Positions 8,793 through 18,138 of a stretch of DNA of 64,000 bases are shown piece by piece. The first letter of the stretch is position 1; each line of letters begins with the position of its first letter. The stretch is from Prosthecochloris marina (lineage in GTDB: Bacteria; Bacteroidota; Chlorobiia; Chlorobiales; Chlorobiaceae): the NCBI RefSeq assembly GCF_003182595.1, contig NZ_PDNZ01000001.1:62001-126000 (forward strand), given 5' to 3'. The notes beneath the pieces are model-generated. The model searched no databases. It was not told where the DNA came from and worked only from the letters and a program-made list of their open reading frames with translations. The position numbers and the translations under genes were made by a program.

Positions 8793-10945
8793 AAACAGTT
8801 TTCACAATGGACCAGAACGCAGAGTCGGTAAAGACTTCAGTAAAGCTGCATGATTTTGAGGACATCGCTTATTATGTAAACCGTGAATTGAGTTGGGTAT
8901 CCTTTAATCAGAGGGTGCTTGAAGAAGCATTGTCTCCGGACGCACATCCCTTGTTTGAAAGAGTGAAATTTATTTCGATTTTCAGTTCGAACCTTGATGA
9001 GTTTTTTATGATAAGGGTCGCTGGGCTTCAAGATCAGTACGAGGCCGGTATACAGGATCGTTCGGTCGACGGACTTACGCCCCAGGAACAAATCGAAAAA
9101 ATCCGTGAGAGAGTCATCGAACAGTTTCGCCAGAGAAACGACTGTTTTTATAATGATATTTGTCCGAAGCTGAACAAGAACGGTATCGAGTTTGTCGAAT
9201 ACAAGGCGCTCGATGAAAACAAAAAAAAGGGGCTGCAAAAATATTTCCGCAACGAGATTTTTCCGGTTCTTACTCCACTTGCGGTTGACCCGGGCCATCC
9301 GTTTCCTTTTGTGTCGAATCTTTCCCTTAATCTCGCTGTTGAGCTGGAGGACCTTGAAACCCGGGTTCTGAAGTTCGCAAGAGTGAAGGTCCCGAGTATT
9401 TTGCCGAGGATACTTCGCCTTGATACAATCGAAGGGCTTGATTTCAAGGATGAAAAAATACGTTTACTCTGGCTGGAGGATCTTATCCAGAACAATCTCG
9501 AACAACTGTTTCCCCATATGCGGGTTGTACAGAGCCATCCGTTCAGGGTTATTCGCGATGCCGATATCGAGATTGAAGAAGACGAGGCTGGAGACCTGCT
9601 CGAAACCATAGAAAAAGGTATACGCTCGAGAAGATACGGTAAAGTCGTTCGTTTGGACGTGACACCGACGATGCCGCAATCGGTGAGGAAAATTCTGATA
9701 AAAAATCTCGAAGTCAATTCCCAAAGCCTCTATGAGATTTCCGGTGTTCTGGGTATGAGCGACCTGATGGAGATGATGAAGATTGAAAAGCCAGAGCTCA
9801 AAGATGAGCCTTTTGCTCCTCATAATCCTATCGAGGAGAAAGTAGGAGGGGATGTTTTCTGTGCGATACGTCAGGGGGATCACCTGCTCTATCATCCGTA
9901 CGATTCATTCCAGCCGGTTGTCGATCTTATCAATCAGGCGGCAAATGATCCGCAAGTGCTTTCCATCAAGCAAACCCTTTACAGGGTCGGAAACAATTCA
10001 CCGGTGGTCAAAGCACTGATGAGCGCGGTCGAACAGCGTAAGCAGGTGGCGGTTCTTGTTGAACTGAAAGCGCGTTTTGATGAAGAGAACAATATCGGTT
10101 GGGCAAGAGCGCTCGAGGATGTCGGGGCTCATGTCGTCTATGGCCTCGTGGGGCTTAAAACGCATGCAAAGCTGACGCTTATCGTCCGCAAGGAGCATGA
10201 TAAGCTGAAGCGTTATCTTCATCTCGGTACCGGAAACTATAACCCGTTTACGGCCAAGATTTATACCGATTACAGTTACCTGACTGCAAACGATGTACTT
10301 GCAAACGACGTGTCCGAGCTTTTCAATGCTTTGACAGGTTACTCCAAGCATACAACGTACAGGAAACTGATCGTTTCTCCGGTCAATACCCGTCAGAGAA
10401 TTATCGAAATGATCGAACGTGAAATTGAATGGCATGAAAAAGAAGGTAATGGCAGGATAATCATGAAAATGAACGCTCTTGTTGACAGAAAAACCATCAA
10501 GTCACTTTACAGAGCTTCATGTGCGGGGGTTTCGATTGATTTGATCATCAGGGGGATATGCTGCCTCATTCCAGGAATAAAAGGGGTTAGTGAGCATATT
10601 CGTGTTATAAGTGTTATAGGAAGATTTTTAGAACACAGCAGAGCTTATTATTTTCGGAACGGCGGTATGGATGAGCTGTATCTCGGAAGTGCCGATGTCA
10701 TGCCGAGAAATCTTGACCATAGAGTGGAGGCATTGTTTCCTATTATGGACAAGGAGCTGATAGACGTTGCAAAATCGGAGCTTGAACTTATCCTTGGTGA
10801 TAATGTCAAGGCTTGGGAAATGAATGCTCAAGGAGCCTATATCAGAGTGACGAATAATGAGCCAGAGATAAACAGCCAGAAAATTTTTCTCAACCAGGCG
10901 TCGAAGAGAAAATCAATCAGTAAATTTAAAGTCAACGGATTATGA
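8789..10945 (+). CDS. ppk: Polyphosphate kinase 1
   Basis: Builds polyphosphate reversibly from the gamma-phosphate of ATP. The product has 718 residues and the usual N, H, C1 and C2 domain order. Landmarks are [17 protein letters not shown] at the start, [11 protein letters not shown], the catalytic THAK histidine (His459), a second conserved histidine 19 residues later (His478, in [10 protein letters not shown]), and the C-terminal [14 protein letters not shown]. The spacing of the two histidines equals that of E. coli H435/H454. GTG 8789 overlaps the fthC stop; ATG 8807 is an alternative start six residues in. The stop overlaps rpiB (ATGA). Confidence 0.95.
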   Translation: MKTVFTMDQNAESVKTSVKLHDFEDIAYYVNRELSWVSFNQRVLEEALSPDAHPLFERVKFISIFSSNLDEFFMIRVAGLQDQYEAGIQDRSVDGLTPQEQIEKIRERVIEQFRQRNDCFYNDICPKLNKNGIEFVEYKALDENKKKGLQKYFRNEIFPVLTPLAVDPGHPFPFVSNLSLNLAVELEDLETRVLKFARVKVPSILPRILRLDTIEGLDFKDEKIRLLWLEDLIQNNLEQLFPHMRVVQSHPFRVIRDADIEIEEDEAGDLLETIEKGIRSRRYGKVVRLDVTPTMPQSVRKILIKNLEVNSQSLYEISGVLGMSDLMEMMKIEKPELKDEPFAPHNPIEEKVGGDVFCAIRQGDHLLYHPYDSFQPVVDLINQAANDPQVLSIKQTLYRVGNNSPVVKALMSAVEQRKQVAVLVELKARFDEENNIGWARALEDVGAHVVYGLVGLKTHAKLTLIVRKEHDKLKRYLHLGTGNYNPFTAKIYTDYSYLTANDVLANDVSELFNALTGYSKHTTYRKLIVSPVNTRQRIIEMIEREIEWHEKEGNGRIIMKMNALVDRKTIKSLYRASCAGVSIDLIIRGICCLIPGIKGVSEHIRVISVIGRFLEHSRAYYFRNGGMDELYLGSADVMPRNLDHRVEALFPIMDKELIDVAKSELELILGDNVKAWEMNAQGAYIRVTNNEPEINSQKIFLNQASKRKSISKFKVNGL

Positions 10946-11370
10946 AAATAGCTATTGGAAGCGACCATGCAGGTTATGAATTAAAGAAAACCGTTTATTC
11001 CTGGCTCGAAAGGAACGGTTACAAGGTAAACGATATGGGAACATATTCAGATGATTCTGTCGATTATCCGGATTATGCCCGTAAGGTTGCAGAAGCTGTG
11101 GCAAACGGTGAATACGATCAGGGGGTATTGCTTTGCGGAAGTGGGGTTGGTGTATCGATTGTAGCCAACAAGGTAAAGGGAATTCGTGCAGCGCTGGCTT
11201 TTAACCCCGAAATAGCAAGCCTTGCGAGGCAGCATAACAATGCGAACGTTTTGTGTTTTCCCGCCCGTTACAGCGATTCGGAGACTATAGAGAAAAGTCT
11301 CGAAAACTGGTTTGCAGCTGAGTTTGAGGGGGGGCGGCATCAACGTCGAGTGGCAAAAATAGAGCCGTAG
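10942..11370 (+). CDS. rpiB: Ribose 5-phosphate isomerase B
   Basis: Interconverts ribose 5-phosphate and ribulose 5-phosphate, needed here for the Calvin-independent pentose supply. The 142-residue protein is the right size for the RpiB/LacAB family. It shows [10 protein letters not shown] at the N-terminus, DYPDYA, and the active-site [15 protein letters not shown] with the catalytic cysteine. It is translationally coupled to ppk by an ATGA overlap and is the last gene of the fthC-ppk-rpiB run. Confidence 0.95.
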   Translation: MKIAIGSDHAGYELKKTVYSWLERNGYKVNDMGTYSDDSVDYPDYARKVAEAVANGEYDQGVLLCGSGVGVSIVANKVKGIRAALAFNPEIASLARQHNNANVLCFPARYSDSETIEKSLENWFAAEFEGGRHQRRVAKIEP

Positions 11371-11576
11371 GAATTTTACCGGATGAGAGATTGTTTGTAG
11401 TGCTGGGTAGAAAACGGTAATGGTAAATGGACTTGGGAGGCACGGATTTGTTCCCGGTCGAAGTGTTAGGGAAGGGAAGCATGATTTCGTTGAATACTAA
11501 GTAAACCGTAAATTATTCGACAGGATCTACGCTTTTTAAAATTTTAAGTTAAGTTTTTTACTTTTGACTTTTTTCG

Positions 11577-12266
11577 ATGAGCGTTATACAGCGACATATA
11601 GATGACCGTTACCCGGTACTTCAGGCATCGGAAAAGGTTGATAATGCTCTTGTACAGCTCCAGGAGCATGGGCTGCATGAGGCGCCGGTTCTGAAAGACG
11701 GTAAGCTTGTTGCTCTTGTTTCTGTAGATGATTTGCATGAGGCTGCAAGGGCTCATGAAGGGGATGGAAACGTGCAGAGGATTGAAGACCTTTCGTTCGA
11801 GGAGCCTGAAACAGTGCATGGCGATCAACACTTGCTTGACGTTTTCGAGCAAGTGAGCAATAACCGTTTATTCGATATTCTTCCGGTTAAAGGAGAGGAT
11901 GGCGAGTATGAAGGGATTGTCACGAAATCCGGACTTCTTCGGGACATCGCACTGTTGTTTCATTTTTCAGAAAAAGGGTCTACTCTTGAGATTGAAGCAC
12001 CTGCACTGGGCGTAAAAATTTCTGAGGTCATCAGCGTGATCGAAAAAAACGATGCTATGGTGCTGAGTTTCGGTGTTGCCGAGCCGGAACCCGGAGCCCA
12101 GACGATGGTTATGACTTTCAGAATTCAGTGTCAGGATATCTACCGTCTCGTTACCAATCTTGAAAAGTACGGTTACCTTATCCGTTACGCAAAGCCTTCA
12201 ACTGGCGCAGGAGCCGATGCGCTCCGTGAAAAAGCCCTTGAATTCATGCGCTATATCGACATGTAG
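11577..12266 (+). CDS. CBS-domain pair protein with ACT-like C-terminus
   Basis: A 229-residue soluble protein. Residues about 1-125 form two CBS motifs (HEAPVLKDGKLVALVSVDDL and DILPVKGEDGEYEGIVTKSGLL), which usually bind adenosyl ligands such as AMP, ATP or SAM. The remainder has two strand-helix units resembling an ACT-type regulatory fold. No enzymatic domain is attached, so it is a likely ligand sensor for an unknown partner. It precedes an M20 amidohydrolase by 36 bases and may share its transcript. Confidence 0.75.
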   Translation: MSVIQRHIDDRYPVLQASEKVDNALVQLQEHGLHEAPVLKDGKLVALVSVDDLHEAARAHEGDGNVQRIEDLSFEEPETVHGDQHLLDVFEQVSNNRLFDILPVKGEDGEYEGIVTKSGLLRDIALLFHFSEKGSTLEIEAPALGVKISEVISVIEKNDAMVLSFGVAEPEPGAQTMVMTFRIQCQDIYRLVTNLEKYGYLIRYAKPSTGAGADALREKALEFMRYIDM

Positions 12267-12302
12267 CGGTGTTTCTCTTCAATCCTTCCTACTTCTTGAT
12301 GT

Positions 12303-13535
12303 ATGTTTGATAATTCTTTGTTCATTGTTGAAAAAATCAGGAAAAGGGTTGACGAGCTTTATCCCGAGATTGTCGGGATTCGGCGTGAGATTCACCGTCA
12401 TCCCGAACTTTCGTTTCAGGAGTTTCGCACAACGGCTTTGATTCGTGACTATCTCCTGAAGCTCGGTCTCAAGGTAGAGCATGATTTTCTCGATACCGGT
12501 GTTGTCGCTCTTCTTGAAGGTGGGGGAAGCGATAAGGCAAGCTCACTTGTTGCACTTCGGGCAGATATCGACGCTCTTCCGCTGCAGGAAGAAAATACCC
12601 ATGATTTTTGTTCTCGAGAACAAGGCCGGATGCATGCCTGCGGGCATGACATGCACACAGCTATTTTGCTCGGTACTGCTGCGGTACTGTCGGAAATACG
12701 GGAAAAACTTCCAGGTAATGTGCTTTTCATTTTTCAGCCAGCCGAGGAAAAAGCGCCGGGGGGTGCGAAATTGCTGATCGATGCCGGTCTTTTCCAAGAG
12801 TACGATCCTTCTGCGGTTTTCGCTCTTCATTGCTTTCCGGATATTCCTGCGGGGAAAGTGGCTCTGCATGAGGGTGGGGTCATGGCAGCTGCAGATGAGC
12901 TCTACATTACCGTTTACGGTGAAGGCGGTCATGCATCGGCCCCTCACAAGGCAGCGGATCCCATTCTTGCTGCAGCACATATTATCACTGCCGTTCAGCA
13001 TCTTGTCAGCAGGGTGACATCGCCTTATGAGCCGGTTGTTGTTTCTCTCTGCTCTATCAAGGGAGGAAACGCCACCAATGTCATTCCCGGCAAAGTAGCT
13101 ATATCGGGTACCCTACGTGCGATGAACGAGGGGGTGCGGGCACAGATCCAGGAACGTCTCAGAGAAACGGTTGAACATGTCGCAAAAGGTTTGGGATGCA
13201 GGGCGGAGCTTGAAATTGTCAAGGGTTATCCGGTCGTTGTCAATGATCCCGAGACAACCCGTGCACTTCGAGAGTCTTTGGTTGATTATTTCGGAATGAA
13301 AGATGTTGTAGAATGTGAGCCGTCAATGACCGCTGAAGATTTTTCGAACTATCTTCAGTATTGTCCTGGGGTTTTCATGAAACTCGGTACAGGGCGAAAT
13401 GTTGCGGGAAAAAAAGACATGTTTTTGCATTCTCCCTTTTTCGACCCCGATGAGTCTTCGATCGCAACGGGCATGGGAGCGATGAGCTATGCTGCTTTCA
13501 GTTGGCTGACGTCAATCAATAATGCTCAACAATGA
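12303..13535 (+). CDS. M20 family amidohydrolase (N-acyl-amino-acid type)
   Basis: A zinc-dependent M20D hydrolase of 410 residues, related to hippurate hydrolase and N-acyl-L-amino acid or IAA-amino acid amidohydrolases. Signatures are RREIHRHPELSFQEFRT, the metal ligands in MHACGHDMHTAILLG, and QPAEEKAPGGAK with the catalytic Glu pair. A dimerisation insert (AADELYITVYGEGGHASAPH) follows. The exact substrate cannot be read from sequence. It is last on the plus strand before the convergent aldolase. Confidence 0.88.
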   Translation: MFDNSLFIVEKIRKRVDELYPEIVGIRREIHRHPELSFQEFRTTALIRDYLLKLGLKVEHDFLDTGVVALLEGGGSDKASSLVALRADIDALPLQEENTHDFCSREQGRMHACGHDMHTAILLGTAAVLSEIREKLPGNVLFIFQPAEEKAPGGAKLLIDAGLFQEYDPSAVFALHCFPDIPAGKVALHEGGVMAAADELYITVYGEGGHASAPHKAADPILAAAHIITAVQHLVSRVTSPYEPVVVSLCSIKGGNATNVIPGKVAISGTLRAMNEGVRAQIQERLRETVEHVAKGLGCRAELEIVKGYPVVVNDPETTRALRESLVDYFGMKDVVECEPSMTAEDFSNYLQYCPGVFMKLGTGRNVAGKKDMFLHSPFFDPDESSIATGMGAMSYAAFSWLTSINNAQQ

Positions 13536-13565
13536 ATCCTTGGCCTGCTGAGCATTATTTTAGAA

Positions 13566-13611
13566 AGTAAAAAACAGGAAAGAGGCTGCCTCCTCAAAAG
13601 GACAGCCTCTT
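13566..13611 (-). terminator. Terminator of the aldolase gene
   Basis: On the minus strand a perfect 9-bp stem (AAGAGGCTG with CAGCCTCTT, loop of 14) is followed by TCCTGTTTTTTACTTTC. It lies 16 bases past the aldolase stop. Confidence 0.8.
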
Positions 13612-13626
13612 CAAGATGCGTGTGTG

Positions 13627-14604
13627 TTACGCCTTGCCATCCGAGCCAAGAACGTTGATGATTTTGTGCTTGTAGAGTTCTTTCAGCGAATCTCTTGCAG
13701 GGCCGAGGTATTTTCTCGGGTCGAATTCTTCAGGTTTTTCGTCGAGTACTTTTCGAACTGCCGCAGTCATGGCGAGACGGCCGTCGGAATCGATGTTGAT
13801 TTTGCATACGGCTGATTTCGATGCCTCTCTGAGCTGGTCTTCACTGATACCTATCGCATCTTTCAATTTGCCACCATGTTCATTGATCGTTGCAACCAGG
13901 TCCTGAGGCACGGAGGATGAGCCGTGCAAAACGATTGGAAAGCCGGGGATGCGTTTTTCTATTTCTTCGAGGATATCGAGGCGTATTTTCGGATCCTCCC
14001 CGGGCTTGAACTTATAAGCCCCATGTGATGTTCCTATAGCGATTGCAAGACTGTCGACTCCGGTTTTGGTGACGAAATCTTCTACTTCTTCAGGTTGTGT
14101 GTATGTATGTGTTTCAGAAGCAACTTCATCCTCAACACCTGCAAGAACACCAAGTTCTCCTTCAACGGTGACATCGTGTTGGTGGGCGTATTCAACAACT
14201 TTGCAGGTCAAGGCTACGTTGTCTTCGTAGCTGAGGTGAGAACCGTCGATCATTACGGATGAAAAACCGGTTTCAATGCAGTCTTTGCAAAGCTCGAAGC
14301 TATCTCCGTGGTCGAGGTGGAGTACAATGGGAATCGGGGTTCCCAGTTCTTCGGCGTATTCAACAGCGCCCCGGGCGAGGTTTCGAAGGAGTGTCTGGTT
14401 GGCGTAGTTGCGTGCGCCTTTTGAGACCTGGAGAATTACCGGCGATTTTGTCTCAACGCAAGCCATGATAATCGCCTGTAGCTGTTCAAGGTTGTTGAAG
14501 TTGTAAGCAGGGATAGCATAACCGCCTTTCACGGCTTTGGCGAACAGATCTCTGCTGTTAACGAGGCCTAGCTCTTTATAGCTGGTGGGTTGCTTTTGCA
14601 TCAA
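13627..14604 (-). CDS. Class II fructose-bisphosphate aldolase
   Basis: Zinc-dependent aldolase condensing DHAP and glyceraldehyde 3-phosphate, used in gluconeogenesis from fixed carbon in this autotroph. The 325-residue protein shows AIPAYNFNNLEQLQAI at the N-terminus, the metal and catalytic motif LHLDHGDSFELC, VEGELGVLAGVEDEV, and the phosphate-binding IVLHGSSSVPQ. It is monocistronic with its own terminator. Its upstream region carries the left end of the inserted prophage (attL 66 bases upstream), so its promoter may now include phage DNA. Confidence 0.93.
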   Translation of the reverse strand: MMQKQPTSYKELGLVNSRDLFAKAVKGGYAIPAYNFNNLEQLQAIIMACVETKSPVILQVSKGARNYANQTLLRNLARGAVEYAEELGTPIPIVLHLDHGDSFELCKDCIETGFSSVMIDGSHLSYEDNVALTCKVVEYAHQHDVTVEGELGVLAGVEDEVASETHTYTQPEEVEDFVTKTGVDSLAIAIGTSHGAYKFKPGEDPKIRLDILEEIEKRIPGFPIVLHGSSSVPQDLVATINEHGGKLKDAIGISEDQLREASKSAVCKINIDSDGRLAMTAAVRKVLDEKPEEFDPRKYLGPARDSLKELYKHKIINVLGSDGKA

Positions 14605-14669
14605 AAGGTCTCCATTGATTAATGTGGTGCCAACGATTGCTGAAAAATAGAGCTCTTTATTGACTGGTC

Positions 14670-14686
14670 GTATATATATTATATTT
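14670..14686 (+). repeat. Candidate attL core (17-bp direct repeat, left copy)
   Basis: GTATATATATTATATTT occurs here and again at 29655-29671, just outside the first and last phage genes. Integrase arm-like motifs (TTTGTACCT) lie on the phage side of both copies, as in lambda-type att sites. The left copy also sits between the 11-bp inverted arms AGCTCTTTATT (14651-14661) and AATAAAGAGCT (14699-14709). Confidence 0.6.
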
Positions 14687-14798
14687 TCAAAGATGACAAA
14701 TAAAGAGCTTGTGAAAGTGTTTAAGTGCTTGTTATTAGGTTTCTTGATCCATTTATGCTAAACTGTGCAAATATAAAAAACTGCAATTCTTCTTCAAT

Positions 14799-14843
14799 TT
14801 TTGTACCTTATTTTGTACCTAAAACACCTCAATCGGTACAAAA
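14799..14843 (+). promoter_or_regulatory. Arm-type integrase or autoregulatory sites ahead of int
   Basis: TTTTGTACCT occurs at 14799-14808 and 14811-14820, and its inverted form GGTACAAAA at 14835-14843 overlaps the integrase ATG. A fourth copy, TTTGTACCT, lies at 29610-29618 inside the right end. The placement on both inner flanks suits integrase arm binding; the cluster over the start codon could also repress int. Confidence 0.5.
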
Positions 14844-15937
14844 TGAGTGTCAGCATTCGACTTAAAAATATATCTAAGGGCCGTCAGAGTATCTATCTGG
14901 ACTTCTGGCCTCCTGTTCTCAATTCTCAAGGCAGACAATCCCGTCGTGAATTTCTCAAACTCTACGTTTATCAAAAGCCTACTACACCTCAGCAACGCAA
15001 GCATAACCGGAGTACATTGAAGCTCGCAGAAAAGGTTCGTGCTGAGCGTGAGATCGAAATTCAGGAAGAAAGATACAACGGGAGGCGGGATGATACAACA
15101 GTGATCGACTATTTGTGTGCTGAAGCTCAAAGGAGAAAGCAACAGACTGCAAAGATCTGGAACAATATGATCTTTCATGCTCAACAGCACTTTCCTGAAC
15201 ATGTTCAGATACGGTCTTTGAAGGTTACTGATTGCATAGGGTTTAGAGACTATTTTACTGGTCTTGTCAGGGAAGGGACTTTAATGCAAAACACTGCCGC
15301 AAATTACTTTGCGATGTTTCGAGCTGCACTGCGACAGGCATATAGAACCAAGCTGTTAACTGAAAATCTTAATGTTTTTTTCGATCCCTTACGTTTTGCA
15401 AAAACTGAACGTGATTTTCTGACGATCGATGAAATCAACTTGCTTGCAAATACAGATATCGGAAAACCTGAGCATCGGGCAGCGGTACTTTTTGCTGCTT
15501 TAACTGGCATGCGAAGTTCGGATGTTATACGCTTGACTTGGGAGCGGGTTATTGAGAGTGACCTCTCTGGCCCAGCGTTGAATCTCTTTGTCAAGAAAAC
15601 CGAAAGTTTCGATCGTAAACCAATTACTGTACAGGCTAGGCAGTTAATGGGGATGCGGGGCTGTGACAATGAGAGAGTGTTTTCAATTTCCTATAGAACA
15701 TTTCGCACTTTTCTGAAGGAATGGGCAAAGGTTGCCGGTATCGAAAGGCGTGTACATCCTCACATGCTCCGCCATGCATTTGCAGTGCAGTTACTCAGTC
15801 AGGGTGAGGATATTTACACAGTATCTAAGATGTTGAATCATACCGATGTAAAAACCACTGAGACATATCTTACTTTGGTCGATGAGAGCAAACGAAAGGC
15901 TGCCGAAAAAATGAAGATTAAATTGCCAAAAAAATAA
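14843..15937 (+). CDS. int: Tyrosine recombinase (phage integrase)
   Basis: A 364-residue integrase from ATG 14843; a TTG at 14801 is in frame but lies within the repeat motifs. The N-terminal strand-rich arm-binding domain (SIRLKNISKGRQSIYLDF) and SAM-like core-binding domain are of the Bacteroidetes/Chlorobi style. The catalytic set is complete: Arg224 (TGMRSSD), Lys in FVKKTES, His307-x-x-Arg310 (HMLRHAF), His333 (LNHTD) and Tyr342 (TTETYLTL). It lies 157 bases from the proposed attL and should perform integration and excision. Confidence 0.93.
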   Translation: MSVSIRLKNISKGRQSIYLDFWPPVLNSQGRQSRREFLKLYVYQKPTTPQQRKHNRSTLKLAEKVRAEREIEIQEERYNGRRDDTTVIDYLCAEAQRRKQQTAKIWNNMIFHAQQHFPEHVQIRSLKVTDCIGFRDYFTGLVREGTLMQNTAANYFAMFRAALRQAYRTKLLTENLNVFFDPLRFAKTERDFLTIDEINLLANTDIGKPEHRAAVLFAALTGMRSSDVIRLTWERVIESDLSGPALNLFVKKTESFDRKPITVQARQLMGMRGCDNERVFSISYRTFRTFLKEWAKVAGIERRVHPHMLRHAFAVQLLSQGEDIYTVSKMLNHTDVKTTETYLTLVDESKRKAAEKMKIKLPKK

Positions 15938-16321
15938 GGTGGTAAGATCCTTTTGTAACTATAATAACCAAACAGGATTGCATACAAATCCAAGCTTGAC
16001 CTGATAGGGCAGGGGTCACTTCTTTATATAGTTATAGGACGGTTTACTTATAGTCATTTAAACAATTTCCTGCTTTTTTTTGAGGCTATTCTTTGTAAAT
16101 AAATTGTTGAACCAATAGTTTTCTTTGCTATTATCAAGGTATACGAATTGTTGCATAAGAGGTAATAAATGTCTGGATTATAATTATATTTATTACTATA
16201 TAAGCTATCATTTTGGCTTATTAGATGTTTTTCTGAGGATTAGGCGTTTTTGTTTCTTGCTTATGTTAGGGGTATAGCAAGAAAATGTTATAGATAAATA
16301 ATGGTAATAAGGTTTTGATTT
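15938..16321. other. AT-rich intergenic stretch between int and repressor
   Basis: This 384-base stretch lies between the convergent int and repressor genes and has no credible reading frame. An 8-bp inverted repeat, TTTCTTGC (16253-16260) / GCAAGAAA (16277-16284), sits 38 bases past the repressor stop and could end transcription weakly. I see nothing else in it. Confidence 0.5.
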
Positions 16322-17056
16322 TTATATTGTTTTTCGAAGCACCCAGATTACGACTCCTTGTATATCAAATTTCATTTCCTTTGTGATTTCAATGGGTTTG
16401 TAATGGCGATTTTTTGGTATCAATTTTATTTTTCTGTTTTCAATCCATAGCTGCTTAACGGTTTGTTCACCGTTTACTGATGCTATGACAATATTTTTAT
16501 GTTGTGGTTCCAAGCGCCTGTCTACTATCAGAATATCACCTTCCTTAATACCAGCCCCTATCATACTGTTGCCATATGCTTTTGCTGCGTAAGTTTCTGC
16601 AGGGTGCGCTATCATATGTAGTGGAAGATTCAGATAGTCATCTACCGGACTTGTGGTGTCTACAGGAAGGCCGGCTGCTACGGTATGAAGAAAAAAGGGG
16701 AGTTTGACTGTTTCGGATTCTTGGTTGCACTGATGGCTTTTTTCTATAATGCTGCCTTTTATTGTTGTTTGCTCTGATAAAAGGCGGATAGCCTCAGCAA
16801 GAAGTTGTCCTGCCTTTGCCTCGCGCTCTTTTTCTCTTGTCTCGATATCAAATCCGTGTTCACTTGACAGAAATTTTAAAGTTTCTCGACCGAATTTTTC
16901 TAATAACAAGTCATAGTCGAGACTTCCTTTCTCTGAACGCCAATACGATATTTTTTGTTTTTTTATGCCTAGAATTTTAGCTAGTTCACTATCAGATGAG
17001 CTATTGGAGGCTTTTAGTAGCGCATCTACTAGCTTTGCTCGAGACGATTTCTTCAT
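16322..17056 (-). CDS. CI/LexA-type phage repressor with S24 self-cleavage domain
   Basis: A 244-residue repressor. An N-terminal helix-turn-helix (SDSELAKILGIKKQKISYW, residues 21-39) is followed by a linker and an S24 peptidase-like domain. The cleavage site is VAAG (Ala128-Gly129), the nucleophile Ser164 (YGNSMIGAGIKEGD) and the general base Lys201 (EQTVKQLW). All parts needed for RecA-stimulated self-cleavage are present, so DNA damage should induce the element. It is divergent from the early genes across a 100-base switch region with operator-like repeats. A purine-rich stretch (AAAAGAAAAAAAAG) directly precedes the ATG. Confidence 0.93.
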   Translation of the reverse strand: MKKSSRAKLVDALLKASNSSSDSELAKILGIKKQKISYWRSEKGSLDYDLLLEKFGRETLKFLSSEHGFDIETREKEREAKAGQLLAEAIRLLSEQTTIKGSIIEKSHQCNQESETVKLPFFLHTVAAGLPVDTTSPVDDYLNLPLHMIAHPAETYAAKAYGNSMIGAGIKEGDILIVDRRLEPQHKNIVIASVNGEQTVKQLWIENRKIKLIPKNRHYKPIEITKEMKFDIQGVVIWVLRKTI

Positions 17057-17073
17057 CTTTTTTTTCTTTTGTT

Positions 17074-17143
17074 GTCAAAATTTTTTTGACTATCGCGTGA
17101 TTTTTTCGTACTATTCTTTTGAACGGTGTTTAACTAAAGTTAA
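17074..17143 (+). promoter_or_regulatory. Lysogeny switch: rightward early promoter and two operator-like repeats
   Basis: A near-consensus promoter is readable: TTGACT (17086-17091), 17-base spacer, TACTAT (17109-17114). One inverted repeat, GTCAAAA-TTT-TTTTGAC (17074-17090), overlaps the -35 box. A second, TTAAC-TAAA-GTTAA (17130-17143), lies just past the expected start site. Both could bind the S24 repressor or a Cro-like protein. The two sequences are not copies of each other, so they may bind different proteins. Confidence 0.6.
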
Positions 17144-17156
17144 CAAAAGCTAAAAC

Positions 17157-17414
17157 ATGATCAGTGAAAGGGTATTGCATCGAGGGATTTTCGATGAGAT
17201 TCAGTATGAATTAGAAAAAAAAGGCGTAAGTCTTAAGAAAGGTGCTATTATTATGCGTGTTCGACGTAAAAATGATCCTTTAGTGCTTGGCATATACTCA
17301 GACTTGCGTGAGCGTAGGGCAAGGGATTTCGAAAAGGCTGTGATGAAATACAACCGCTCCTTAGAGGTTACTGAACAGCTTGAAAAAAAAATGCAGGGTA
17401 AAAAAACAGCATGA
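17157..17414 (+). CDS. Small phage early protein in the cro position
   Basis: An 85-residue basic protein, first rightward gene from the switch promoter. It has no clear helix-turn-helix; residues 20-45 are strand-rich (GAIIMRVRRKNDPLVLGIYSD) and residues 50-85 form a charged helix. Position suggests an early regulator, but no family is recognised. It ends 60 bases before the next small gene. Confidence 0.55.
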   Translation: MISERVLHRGIFDEIQYELEKKGVSLKKGAIIMRVRRKNDPLVLGIYSDLRERRARDFEKAVMKYNRSLEVTEQLEKKMQGKKTA

Positions 17415-17474
17415 AGAGATTTCTTTGAGGAATTTTGAGTGTTATGCAATGAAAGTTTAAAAGGGGGCATGATA

Positions 17475-17690
17475 ATGTTACTTGCAAAAATTATGGAAGA
17501 GAACCGAATGCTTCGAGAGGTCAACGATCGATATGAAGAAATGCTTGATCTTGAGAGAGAGCAAGTTTTAAGGCTCAGAGAGGACAATGCTACAATAATG
17601 GCTAGGTATATTCAGGTATCAGGACTGTTAGAAGACAAAACCAGTGCTATTCGGTGCGAAAGTGACGATATGGAATGTATGGCAACATGA
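17475..17690 (+). CDS. Small coiled-coil phage protein
   Basis: A 71-residue acidic protein, largely one heptad-like helix (residues 1-55, rich in Glu, Leu and Arg). The start at ATG 17475 is chosen because AAAAGGGGG sits seven bases upstream; an in-frame ATG at 17469 is too close to that site. No known family. It probably belongs to the early operon. Confidence 0.5.
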   Translation: MLLAKIMEENRMLREVNDRYEEMLDLEREQVLRLREDNATIMARYIQVSGLLEDKTSAIRCESDDMECMAT

Positions 17691-17811
17691 TTGGATTAGT
17701 ATTGATAGCTTTTGCTAAAGCCAAATATTTTTCATTTAAAGTGTGAATAAAAATTTTTCTGGTTTACCTGTATGGTAAAGACTGTAAATGCAAAAATGTT
17801 TATGATCGATT

Positions 17812-18138
17812 ATGAATGAAGTAACGAAAGAATACACATTTAATGATATTCCGACAGCTCTTGCTGAGCTAATCATAGAGGTTCAATGGCTTAGAGAGGA
17901 GGTTAAGAGTCGTGATGATGTGCTTGAAGAAATTAAAACTGTTCTGGTTTCAGAACGGCTCAATGGAAAACAAGCGGCAAAGTTTTTAGGTATACATGTT
18001 TCGACATTGATTCGTAAAGTAGATGAAGGAATTGTGCCAGTGCACGATGATGGTTCAGGTTCGCGGTATTACCTCAGAAAAGAACTTGAAAAATATTTGC
18101 AAGATAACAAGATAAGTACAGGTATTGATAAAAGATGA
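17812..18138 (+). CDS. Excisionase-like HTH_17 DNA-binding protein
   Basis: A 108-residue protein. An N-terminal helix (residues 15-45) precedes a MerR-like winged helix-turn-helix of the HTH_17 / excisionase kind: LNGKQAAKFLGIHVSTLIRKVDEG (residues 50-73), then the wing with GSRYYLRKELEKYL. Proteins of this kind act as Xis or AlpA-like activators in prophages and conjugative elements. It is the best Xis candidate here, since no other small HTH gene is present. No promoter was resolved in the 121 bases before it. Confidence 0.7.
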   Translation: MNEVTKEYTFNDIPTALAELIIEVQWLREEVKSRDDVLEEIKTVLVSERLNGKQAAKFLGIHVSTLIRKVDEGIVPVHDDGSGSRYYLRKELEKYLQDNKISTGIDKR

